Positions 34,401-43,740 of a DNA stretch of 64,000 nt are shown piece after piece; position 1 is the first letter of the stretch, and every line of letters starts with the position of its first letter. A program made the position numbers and the translations under genes. The notes under the pieces were generated by a model. That model saw only the letters and a list, made by a program, of their open reading frames with translations. It searched no databases and was not told where the DNA came from. Source of the DNA: Byssothecium circinans (taxonomy: Eukaryota > Ascomycota > Dothideomycetes > Pleosporales > Massarinaceae). The stretch covers positions 1,372,888 through 1,436,887 of the forward strand of contig ML976981.1 in NCBI GenBank assembly GCA_010015675.1, written 5' to 3'.

Positions 34401-35030
34401 TGCTGTTTGGTGTTTGAAAGGCTGCTGCACACAGCCAAAGCCTCTGCTCGGCGGATTGGTTGTCGCTACTGAACTTGAAAACTATTGAATGTGAAAGATG
34501 GGCCCAGGGGTGTTGGAGGACACGGTTTGGTAAGGCTACGTGTGCGTATGCGGGGACGGTGAATTTGGGCGAGGACACTTTGTCGGAGAGGCGTGGGCGA
34601 TTTTTGGGAAGAGCGAGTCGGAGCTTAGCAGGCCCAAAGTCCGATCTAGACAGGGGTCAACTGATTGGGGGCATCATGCATCAAGAGATCTGGACAGGCG
34701 CAGAACTCGTTCCCCACAACCCTACAAACGTCAATAGATTATTTGTAAGAATACAATCTACACCCACACTTTCCCAAAATAGAGATCGGTTGAACATGAA
34801 TCAATTTACAGGTTTGCGCTTTATTAAACTTCGACTACAAGTGGAAAAGGCCAATCAATCAGCCGAGAATACGCCCCAGGAGATAATCTCTGCAGTCCTT
34901 CAAAACTCCATCCGTGTGTGAATATTGCCAAAAAGTTGCATGCTCGAGCCAAGGATGATTTTGGCCAGAACACTCCTCCTTCAACAACACCGAACTGCAT
35001 ATTCGTCGCGCCGAAGATTCCCGGCATCAC
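34401..35030. other. Tandem intergenic region (tubulin 3', BET1 promoter)
   Basis: No coding sequence was recognised. It separates two minus-strand genes. Confidence 0.6.
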
Positions 35031-36741
35031 CTAGTACTCAGCCTCTAGGCCCTCCTCACCCTCGAGACTATCGGCGGCAACCTCCTCGTAGTCACGCTCA
35101 AGAGCAGCCAAATCCTCACGAGCTTCAGAGAATTCACCCTCCTCCATGCCCTCACCAACATACCAGTGGACAAAGGCACGCTTGGAGTACATGAGATCGA
35201 ACTTGTGCGACAGAGCGGACCAGGCCTCAGCAATGGCAGTGGTGTTGGACAGCATGCAGACAGCACGGCTGACGCTAGCAACGTCCCCATTGGGAACGAC
35301 CTGCGGCGGCTGGTAGCAGATACCGACCTTGAAGCCAGTCGGGCACCAGTCGACGAATTGGACGGTGCGCTTGGTCTTGAGGTGGGCGATGGCGACGTGG
35401 ACATCCTTGGGAACGACGTCTCCGCGGTACAGCAAGCAGGTAGCCATGTACTTTCCGTTGCGGGGGTCGCACTTAACCATCTGGTTGTTGGGCTCGAAGC
35501 ACGAGTTGGTGATCTCCATGACTGAGTTGGCCTCATGCGAAGCCTTGGCGACGGAGACAACGGGGGAGTAGGCGACGAGAGGGAAGTGAATACGAGGGTA
35601 CGGCACCAGGTTGGTCTGGAATTCGTTGAGATCGACGTTTAGGGAGCCGTCGAAGCGAAGCGAGGCAGTGATAGAAGACACGACTGTGCAAGTTAGTGAA
35701 TTTGTAATCATATGGAAATTGGGTTTGACATACCCTGTGCGATCAGACGGTTCAGGTTCTCGTAGCTGGGGCGCTCGATACCCAAGTTCCTTCGGCAGAT
35801 GTCGTAGATGGCCTCATTGTCAACCATGAAGCTGCAGTCCGAGTGCTCCAAAGTAGTGTGCGTGGTCAGAATAGAGTTGTATGGCTCCACAACTGACGTG
35901 GCGACCTGCGGCGCAGGGTAGACGCAGAACTCCAACTTGCACTTCTTGCCGTAGTCAACAGACAGGCGTTCCATCAACAGCGCTCCAAACCCAGATCCAG
36001 TTCCACCGCCAAAGGAGTGGAAGACTAGGAAACCCTGAAGACCAGAGCAGTTATCGGCGACACGGCGAATCTGGTCGAGGACACGATCGATGAGCTCTTT
36101 GCCCACCGTGTAGTGACCACGGGCGTAGTTGTTCGAGGCATCCTCCTTGCCGGTGATCATGTGCTCGGGGTGGAAGAGGGCGCGGTAGGTGCCGGTGCGG
36201 ACCTCATCGACAACATTGGGCTCAAGATCGGCGTAGATGGTGCGCGGGACGTACTTGCCATTGCCTGCTATTGTCAGACAAAGTTCGTCTATTGCTGTCA
36301 GAGGCCATGCATACCCGTCTCGGAGAAGAAAGTGCTGAAGCCGTGGTCGTCCTCCGCCGCTTTGCGCTCCTCGGTCAGGAAACCATCGGGCTGTAATTGT
36401 TAGAAGAAGTCGTTGAGTAGATATTCTCGAAACATACCTGAATGCCGTGCTCGAGACAGTAGAGCTATTTGGACATGTTAGCCTCCTGTTCTGCACCACT
36501 TTCGCCGCCCCTCCTGTTCGCCTCTAGAGTGAACAGCAAGCAAGCTGAATGGCGATCGCGCAGAGTAAACTTACCTCCCAGCACGAATTTGCAATCTGGC
36601 AACCGGCCTGGCCGACTATACGCGTGCACCGTCAGTATGTTGAAATGTAGCTAGGGGGTCCCACCCAAGGCGGTCAGGCCAGGCGCGTGGGCGCGTGGGG
36701 AACTGTTGAGACGTACCGTTCAAGCTGATAACCTCCCTCAT
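35031..36741 (-). CDS. TUB1: Alpha-tubulin
   Basis: Six exons (36741-36717, 36615-36575, 36464-36438, 36390-36315, 36264-35734, 35683-35031) encode 450 residues. Hallmarks are the [13 protein letters not shown] start, the GTP-binding GGGTGSGFG loop, the CPTGFKVGI region near Trp-Cys, and an acidic tail ending LEAEY with the terminal tyrosine. This glutamate-rich tail is a site of tyrosination-type modification. The helix-8 loop carries the conserved [14 protein letters not shown], and an alpha-type catalytic Glu lies in [12 protein letters not shown], which drives GTP hydrolysis on beta-tubulin. Filamentous ascomycetes often have two alpha-tubulin genes; which paralogue this is cannot be told here. 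The cluster of short 5' exons (25, 41 and 27 nt) is typical of fungal tubulin genes. Confidence 0.97.
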
Positions 36742-37172
36742 GGCTGAATGCGTGCGAGTAGGAATTTGCTAGCGGGATATTGCGTGGAGAGCGGCACAAA
36801 AAGGTGTCGCTGGTTCTCTGGGTTGAGAGAGAAGATAATGGAGGGGTGTGGTGTTGTTGGCCGCCGAAGATTTGTACTGGCGGCCCATGGCCCGGGATAA
36901 ACAAAAGCAGCTGCGCTAACCACGCTGGGGCGCTCCTGCCGTCAGTGCGCGGTACGTATCGCGACTGCCTGGAGCTGTCCCACCGTCATCAACAGCACCA
37001 CGACCACAGTAACAACAAGCCAACACTGCTGCTTACAATTGCCGCAATGGCAGTAGTCGTCTGGCGTGCAAAAGGATGAGAAGAGGGAGAAGGCAATCCG
37101 CGCGCCCTGCCTGCCCGATAGCGATTGCGACTGCGACTGCGACTGCGACTGCGATTGCTACGCTGTCCACAC
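36742..37172. other. Divergent promoter region tubulin/PGA1
   Basis: About 430 nt is shared by a minus-strand and a plus-strand gene. It contains a hexanucleotide repeat just before the PGA1 start, listed separately. Confidence 0.65.
37120..37157 (+). repeat. GCGACT hexanucleotide microsatellite
   Basis: About six GCGACT/GCGATT units lie immediately 5' of the PGA1 start. Read through, they would encode Arg-Leu repeats, but they precede the likely ATG. Confidence 0.85.
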
Positions 37173-37974
37173 ATGATGCGTGTCTCTGCCGGGCTGCTCT
37201 ACACCGTTGCACACGCCTTGACGGTGAATGCCAACGTCGAGAAGACGATATTCCTAGGCCCGAGCCCTGCCACTCTCCCCGATGTCGACGACAGCCCGGC
37301 CAGCTTCAGCTCCAAACTGGACGACCTGCGCATAGACGTTCTCGAGCCCATACACTCACCCATTCTCGCGACACACCTGTCCGTCAGATTCCCCGAAGAA
37401 AGAGCTCCACGCGGCGTAGAGTCGTGGTACATCCTCAGAGGGCTAGAAGAAGGCCGACGCTACGAGGTCCGCATCTGCTGGCCGGCAACGGTATGCCCTC
37501 GACTCTTCCTGAACCGTCTTTGTTTGTTCGAGATAATTGCTCATGCCTTACTAGCAACCGACCGACTTCTGGCTGGAAACGTTCACCATCCAGCAGATAT
37601 CCTCCAACTCGGACCTCCATCACTCTGTTATTAACTACAACGACGCCCACGGCGGATTACGGAAGCATCTCGGCCTACCAGAGCCAGGAGCATCATTGAC
37701 AAACGCCCAACACTCTCAATCACGGCTCTTTCTGCGCGTCCAGGCAGCAGCGTCTTACTTTGCGACAAATGAGACGTTGATGCGAGAGCCTCTACCTGTT
37801 GACGTCGATATCATTCTGGACCCCTTCCTTCTTAACCTGCTCCCTCGCTCTCTGGGACCGACTGCCATCTACATCAGTTTCGTGTCGGTCTTCGCGTGGT
37901 TTCTCTCCGCCTACATCTATCGCTGGCTCATCTCGTTGGCTGACGAGCTGCCGCTCAAGGTCCATACGGAGTAG
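37173..37974 (+). CDS. PGA1: GPI mannosyltransferase 2 regulatory subunit
   Basis: Two exons (37173-37490, 37555-37974) encode 245 residues. The N-terminus MMRVSAGLLYTVAHALTVNA is a signal peptide. A luminal domain follows (KTIFLGPSPATLPD, LVRFPEE-like LSVRFPEERAPRG, RRYEVRICWPATQPTDFWL), then one transmembrane helix (GPTAIYISFVSVFAWFLSA) and a short cytosolic tail. This layout fits PGA1, which partners GPI18 to add the second mannose to GPI precursors in the ER. An in-frame upstream ATG at 37125 would add Arg-Leu repeats from the hexanucleotide tract and mask the signal peptide, so 37173 is preferred. The stop codon is only 5 nt from the next gene's ATG. Confidence 0.8.
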
Positions 37975-37979
37975 GAGTC

Positions 37980-38564
37980 ATGTCCGCCGCAGCTGGAGGT
38001 ACGTGGATCAAACTCCAGGATACAACCTCCAGTTACAGGCCGATCTCGGTGTGGCACTATACGACGACGTGTCGCCCCCTTGGATGAACTTTACTAACTT
38101 GATATTCACAATTAGCTCCGCCTCCACCGCCTCCACCGCCTCCTCCACCTCCCCCACCTCCAGATCGCGATCGGGGAATTACCTCCTTGCCCGCCGAACT
38201 GCTCCTCAATATCATCAGTCACCTCAACAACTCAGACCTGCTCATGTTAGCATTCGCTATCTACCCGCACCTTCGCAGGCATAACCTCGTTCCGCGCTTG
38301 ACACACGTGACGCTCTATGTGCTCCGACATCCTGACTTAATCCCTCGTACACTTGTTTCAATGATGCCTTTAGAGCTCATTGACCATATATTGAGTCACT
38401 TGGAGCCACCAGGGAGCATTGGATGGCTATTTGCGGATCCGGCCTTGTTCTTCAGGTATTCTCTTGGCCATCATCTGGATCGCATAACCCAAATGACGCT
38501 GAGGAGGGCTGCCAAGGAGGGGGAAGAAGAGGAGGAAGGGAGGGCCAAGGGTGGCAAAAAATAA
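37980..38564 (+). CDS. Small F-box-like protein with poly-Pro segment
   Basis: Two exons (37980-37998, 38116-38564) encode 155 residues. After MSAAAGA comes an uninterrupted run of 15 prolines, then DRDRG and an F-box-like helix set, SLPAELLLNIISHLNNSDLL. A second, shorter unit of the same kind follows (MMPLELIDHILSHLEPPGSI), so the protein looks like a tandem F-box duplication. The C-terminus is Lys/Glu-rich (AAKEGEEEEEGRAKGGKK). F-boxes link substrates to SKP1-cullin ubiquitin ligases; the usual substrate-binding repeats are absent. The splice join GGAG/CTCCGC restores phase. The ATG lies 5 nt after the PGA1 stop, so its transcript must start inside PGA1 or be shared with it. Confidence 0.65.
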
Positions 38565-39447
38565 CCGCCCCATGAGATGAATAGTGTGTAAAACGCGCAT
38601 GGATTTGATACTGGATGTGTCATCAAAGCGTACTACCGGCGGTTTGGGACGGCGACATGAGAAATGCGGGACGAGAATTTTCATAGCGTGTCTGCCGTGC
38701 GCCGCTAGTGCCGGTTTTCCATCCATACGGCAGGAGGCTGTGTGGTTCAATGAATGGATTTAAAAAAAATTAAGTCTTGCATGGAAAGTCCAAATACCCT
38801 TCCTTTCCTCATTTTCAAAAGGCAAAAGCGTCAACCAGATCACTTCTCCAGAGACTAGTGAAGGAATGAGCCTTTCAAAATATTCAAATCTATATCACAT
38901 CATGAATGGAAGAAAAGTATCCCCCTTGCATTTAGTATTATATTACTCCGGCGAAGAGAACTAGATACCTTACCAAATCTTTCCATGTCGAACTCTCACG
39001 TAGGATCCTAGCAGATGGATCTAGAAGAAGCGCATATACAAGAAAGAGTAAACACGATCAGGTTGGAGATCCAGGGCAGCTCGAAGGTGAGAAAGAACAG
39101 CACGATACATGTAACTATGCTACAGTGTAGGCCAGTGTCGAAAGCCTGGGCAGAGAATTCCCATCGTTTGGGGTTGGTGGGAAGTGTAAGTGTTGCAAGG
39201 CTTTTTGCTTTGGTATTATACTGTAGCAATGAAAGACGCCAATGCTATGCTCCCAAGACCTGGAAGAAATAACGCCCACCCTACCCTCCCCCACCACTAA
39301 AGTATGCATTACATCGAGGAAAAGATGCCGGAAACATCTCGAAAAACTCCCACCCATATGCACATGAATCCGCTTTTCCCCTTTATTTATCCTCCCTGCT
39401 TCCTCCATCCCCCTACCCCCCGGCCCCCGGACCCCCTTGACACCACC
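38565..39447. other. Convergent intergenic region
   Basis: This is 3' flank of the F-box gene (+) and RPC2 (-). It is AT-rich around 38.76-39.0 kb, and no gene is seen. Confidence 0.6.
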
Positions 39448-42400
39448 CTATTCATACCCCCCCTCAAACTCATCCTCCAACCCAATAGTAACCTTAACAT
39501 TCATAGCCCCCAACTCCTGAATCAGCAACTTCGCCGCATACGGCACCGTCAAACTCCTCACCTGCCTCTCAGTCCCACAAACCATGCACCACCCCTGACT
39601 TCCCATCTGGCCACACCCGCCACAGACATCCACGGTATGCGCATCACTCGACAGCATCAACCGCTCTAGCAGCAACTGACTCGCCCCATAGGCAATCAAG
39701 CAATCCCTCTCCATCTCACCCAGCCGCAACCCGCCCTGCCGCGACCGTCCCTCGGTAGGTTGCCGCGTGAGCGTCGTCCGCGGCCCGCGGGCCCGCGAGT
39801 GCATTTTATCCTGCACCATGTGCTTGAGCTTCTGGTAGTAAATGGGGCCCATGAAGACGTAGAATTGGAGGGCTTCGCCCGTGATGCCCGACGTGAGATA
39901 GTCTTTCCCGCTGTACGAGTAGCCGTTTTGGACGAGGATTTCGGCCATGTCGACGACTTTGGAGCCGCCGAAGGCGGTCCCGTATTCTAGCGTGCTGTTC
40001 ACCACTCCGGCTTTGCCCGAGAGGAGTTCCATCATTTTGCCTACTGTCATGCGCGAGGGGAAACCGTGCGGGTTCATGATGATGTCGGGGCAGATGCCGT
40101 CGGCGTCGAAGGGCATGTCTTCCTGTGGTGATATGAGGCCTACCACGCCTTTCTGGCCGTGTCGCGAGGAGAACTTGTCGCCGAGTTCTGGACGTCGCGT
40201 TTGGCGGAATAGGATTTTCATTACGGCCACGCCGGCTTCGTTGTCGGTGACGCAGGCTTTGTCGATGTAGGCACAGTCAGGGAGCTTGTAGACTTGGTGC
40301 TGGTTCTTGTAGGCATGGCGCGTGGAGTGGGTGGTGGTGTCGACGGGAACTTCCTTCATCATGAAGATGTCGTCTTTGTTGATGCGGGCGCCGACTTGCG
40401 CGATGCCGTCTTCGCCGATCGAGTCGAATCTTTTGTCGCCTTTCTTTTCGTAGATGTTGGCTGCGTTGATGCGGTCTTCGCTTCCGTTGGCATAGGACTT
40501 GAGGGAGACGACGTGTTTTTTGAAGACTTGGCAGCGGCCAAAGCCACGGTCACAGGACGCTTTGTTGAGGACGAGCGCGTCTTCAATGTCGTAGCCCGAG
40601 TAGGACATGACGGCAACAGTGGCATTTTGGCCGGCAGGGAGCTTGTCGTACTTTGTGAGTTCGATGCTGCGCGTTTTGACCATGGGTTGTTGCGGGTAGA
40701 CCATGAGGTATAGCAGGGTATCGATGCGATTGAACTGATTGTAGGCTATGGCGCCGATGGCTTGTTTACCCATAGCGCATTGATAAGTATTACGCGGCGA
40801 TTGGTTGTGATGCGGGTATGGGATGAGGCCAGCGACGGCGCCTAAGATGGTGAAGGGCTCGATTTCAAGATGCGTGGTGAAGGGTCCAATATCCGTCTCG
40901 TTGATGGCGATATTGGAGTCGTTTTCCTCGTTGACGTCTAGATACTCCACAAGACCTCGCGTGAGGAAATCTTCGAATTCCATGGTACCCTTCCGTAGCG
41001 CCTTGAGATATCGTGCAGTGATTTTGGACCGTCCGTTTTCTACTACAATCATCGGCCGGCAAATACGACCTTCGTCAGTAGCAATATGGACTTCGTTGAA
41101 ATCGTGGTTGATATTAATGCTCGTAAACTCCGATAACCGTCCCATCCTGCGCAGCTTTCGGAAGTTGTTGAGGAAGCGCTTCGGCGTATCCGTCACCGCA
41201 ATCGGTGTACCGTTCAAGCACACAGTGTAGACACCTTCGGCGTGTATCTCTTCTCCAGACTGCCAACACACATCCTCAGCACCGAGCAGGAACACAATCT
41301 TTCGGACTGGATCCTCGTCGTCTTCGGTAGTGATATGTGTCATCAGCGCCAAATTCTTGACCAGACCGCAGGCCTCTCCTTCGGGCGTGTCTGATGTGCA
41401 TAGCATACCAAACTGCGATGGCTGCAGGGCACGAGGACCAGAGACCTTCCTCGTCTTCTCGAACTGACTTGTAATTCTCGTCATCATACCAAGCGCAGCG
41501 ATATAACTCAGCCGGCTCAGAACGTGTGTGACGCCCGCCCGCTCCATCTTGAAGCGCTTCAAACTCCAGTTTCCCGTCGCAATAGCGCGCTCAACACCCA
41601 AGGTGATATGATTTCTCAATCCGCTGAAGTGCGAGATGGCTTCGAGTTCCTGCGCGCGATGCTGCTTCTTCAGCACCTTGTCAATGCTAAGTTTGAAGTC
41701 GTGGTTGAGGCGCTTGAAGTGATCTTCGAACAACAGTGACAACATCTGCCCTGACAGTTCCAGGCGTTTGTTGCCGACGTAGTCTCGGTCATCAACAAGT
41801 TTCGGGTCCTGCATCGCCATAATCACTCTCCGAGCCATCATGGCGACGTAGAGCGCCTTTGGTCGGAAATTCGTACCCACGACAGGCACATGAGGGAGGA
41901 CGACGTTGGAAAGACATTCGATGGCTTCGAGGTGGTAATTCCGCGCGCGAGCAAAGCCAGCTGGCCGCCTCGATAACCGTACCCTGTGCCCAATATATTC
42001 CAGCGCCTTCTCTTGCGTGTGTAGACCACCCTGCTCTTTTGTGCATGCCTCGAAGTTGATCGAAAAGTCGTCCTGATACGCGCTATCGTCACCAGCCACT
42101 ATAGCCATGATCTCCTTATCTGAGTGGAGACCCAGCGCCTTCAGTACGAAGACGATGGGTATCTCCTCCGACAAGGTGTTGTGTCTCAGGAACATGAGTC
42201 CCTTCTTGTGGATAACGTACGTTTTCGTCCGTCTCTCATGCGTCGAACTCGTAACGCTAGCTTGCATAATCCCCTTTGCGCTCTCCACAATGACTCGGTT
42301 CTTGTTCAATTGCTCTTGGACCAAGATGACTTTTTCTTGGCCCCGCGTGATGAAGTAACCCCCAGGGTCAAGCGGACACTCTTTCATCATCGCCATCTCC

Positions 42401-43101
42401 CTATCGTTCTTCCCCGACAGCACGCACTTATTACTCTTCAACATAATTGGCAGTCGTCCAATCCTCACATCCTGCCTCTTGACCCTTGTAGTTCCCCTCG
42501 TGTATATGATATCGACAACGATGGGCGCGGCGTACGTCATGTCTCGCAGACGACACTCGTTCGGTGTGACATTACTTATTTGGTTCAGATCTTCATCCTC
42601 ATCCTGCCGATTCGGCTTCAACACCCTGATGTCCGTGTACTCGAGTAGGAACTTGGGGTCCACATCGCTCCGTATGAACTTGTTCGCCTTGATGATTTGC
42701 TTGAGCTGCACATCCACAAAGTGATTGTACGAGTCGACGTGCTGCTTAACCAGTCCCTTCACTTTGAGGAAGGCCGGCAGCAGGTTCCATTTGTCGCGCG
42801 CCGTGTTGATCGGATCGGTGAGGTGCTTCTGGTAGTAGAAGGGCTCCAGCATGGCGGCGAACTCGTCCTTGTATGGCTTTTCGATCTTGTCCTCCTTCTG
42901 GACTCCGTCGGCTGCGGACCCATCTTGCATCTCTACATCCCCATCCTTCTCTTTTGTGCCGGCTGTCGACTTTGAAGCTATCGCGCCCTTCGCCGCCGCC
43001 CCGCGCGGGGCAGCTTTTGCTTTCGGCTTCGGAGGCTCCTGTGGCAAATTAGACGTTTGATTTGGAGTCGCGAGAGAAGATCCTACCTTTCTACCCACCA
43101 T
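39448..43101 (-). CDS. RPC2: RNA polymerase III second-largest subunit
   Basis: A long open frame of 1217 residues covers the whole beta-type subunit of Pol III (yeast Ret1, 1149). Recognisable parts: the protrusion and lobe (KPYKDEFAAMLEPFYYQKHL, GGYFITRGQEKVILVQEQLN), the fork (GMMTRITSQFEKTRKVSGPR, SDTPEGEACGLVKNLALMTH), the hybrid-binding core (SYSGYDIEDALVLNKAS, GDKFSSRHGQKGVVGLI) and the C-terminal zinc site (CGGCGQMGSQGWCMVC). LPAGQNATVAVMSYSGYD is the usual Pol III form. It transcribes tRNA, 5S and U6 genes. The N-terminal ~70 residues are Lys/Ala/Pro-rich and disordered. Codons 6-21 have perfect intron features (donor GTAGGA at 43086, branch GTCTAAT, acceptor CCACAG at 43039; 48 nt, in frame, no stop). 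The true protein may therefore be 1201 residues. Confidence 0.96.
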   Translation of the reverse strand: MVGRKVGSSLATPNQTSNLPQEPPKPKAKAAPRGAAAKGAIASKSTAGTKEKDGDVEMQDGSAADGVQKEDKIEKPYKDEFAAMLEPFYYQKHLTDPINTARDKWNLLPAFLKVKGLVKQHVDSYNHFVDVQLKQIIKANKFIRSDVDPKFLLEYTDIRVLKPNRQDEDEDLNQISNVTPNECRLRDMTYAAPIVVDIIYTRGTTRVKRQDVRIGRLPIMLKSNKCVLSGKNDREMAMMKECPLDPGGYFITRGQEKVILVQEQLNKNRVIVESAKGIMQASVTSSTHERRTKTYVIHKKGLMFLRHNTLSEEIPIVFVLKALGLHSDKEIMAIVAGDDSAYQDDFSINFEACTKEQGGLHTQEKALEYIGHRVRLSRRPAGFARARNYHLEAIECLSNVVLPHVPVVGTNFRPKALYVAMMARRVIMAMQDPKLVDDRDYVGNKRLELSGQMLSLLFEDHFKRLNHDFKLSIDKVLKKQHRAQELEAISHFSGLRNHITLGVERAIATGNWSLKRFKMERAGVTHVLSRLSYIAALGMMTRITSQFEKTRKVSGPRALQPSQFGMLCTSDTPEGEACGLVKNLALMTHITTEDDEDPVRKIVFLLGAEDVCWQSGEEIHAEGVYTVCLNGTPIAVTDTPKRFLNNFRKLRRMGRLSEFTSININHDFNEVHIATDEGRICRPMIVVENGRSKITARYLKALRKGTMEFEDFLTRGLVEYLDVNEENDSNIAINETDIGPFTTHLEIEPFTILGAVAGLIPYPHHNQSPRNTYQCAMGKQAIGAIAYNQFNRIDTLLYLMVYPQQPMVKTRSIELTKYDKLPAGQNATVAVMSYSGYDIEDALVLNKASCDRGFGRCQVFKKHVVSLKSYANGSEDRINAANIYEKKGDKRFDSIGEDGIAQVGARINKDDIFMMKEVPVDTTTHSTRHAYKNQHQVYKLPDCAYIDKACVTDNEAGVAVMKILFRQTRRPELGDKFSSRHGQKGVVGLISPQEDMPFDADGICPDIIMNPHGFPSRMTVGKMMELLSGKAGVVNSTLEYGTAFGGSKVVDMAEILVQNGYSYSGKDYLTSGITGEALQFYVFMGPIYYQKLKHMVQDKMHSRARGPRTTLTRQPTEGRSRQGGLRLGEMERDCLIAYGASQLLLERLMLSSDAHTVDVCGGCGQMGSQGWCMVCGTERQVRSLTVPYAAKLLIQELGAMNVKVTIGLEDEFEGGYE

Positions 43102-43740
43102 GGCTGCTGTCGAAGGCCAGATCGGTGGTTCGTGAAAAGTCGAGGTGGAGCTTCAAAAGTTGGAGAGCGTTGGAGAAGTTACGGAAATATTTTTAGCGTG
43201 CAGCAGCACCGGCGAGCCAGACCGGAGTGGGGTACCAGTTGACGGTCAACCTTTCACATGTGTAGACGCATAGATTTCACGTGGCTGCTTTCCACGCCTC
43301 AAAGGCGTGCTTATGAAATGAAAAATTGGTACTGCCGTTACCAGGAAAAGGCATGCGACTTGTAACAATATAAGTTTATCACATATCTTAGTAGCCACGC
43401 AAGTATACGTCTACAACATCATTTCGCGATAAATTCTAAAAGTCTCAGCAGATAAAAGTGTATAGCCGTCGGAAACAGTTGTTTAGCTATGCTATCCACG
43501 CTGAGTGACAATGTTGGTCCATCTCATCGACCGATCGCGTTTCTCCACGCCGCAGAACTCCTCCCATGCTATTCATTGAACCAATTTCGCCATCCAAGAT
43601 GCCATATCATACAAATCGCCAAAACTATCAGGCACCATGCCGGAAGCCTCAGATGTGACAGTCAACTCTCATCGCAGATCGAGCCTAGGCTGATGCACGT
43701 GTTGAAAAATCCAACTGGCGCTTTCAAAAGAGAGACTCTG
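43102..43740. other. Tandem intergenic region (LGE1-like 3', RPC2 promoter)
   Basis: No gene was seen. It is the RPC2 upstream region and the 3' flank of the next minus-strand gene. Confidence 0.6.
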
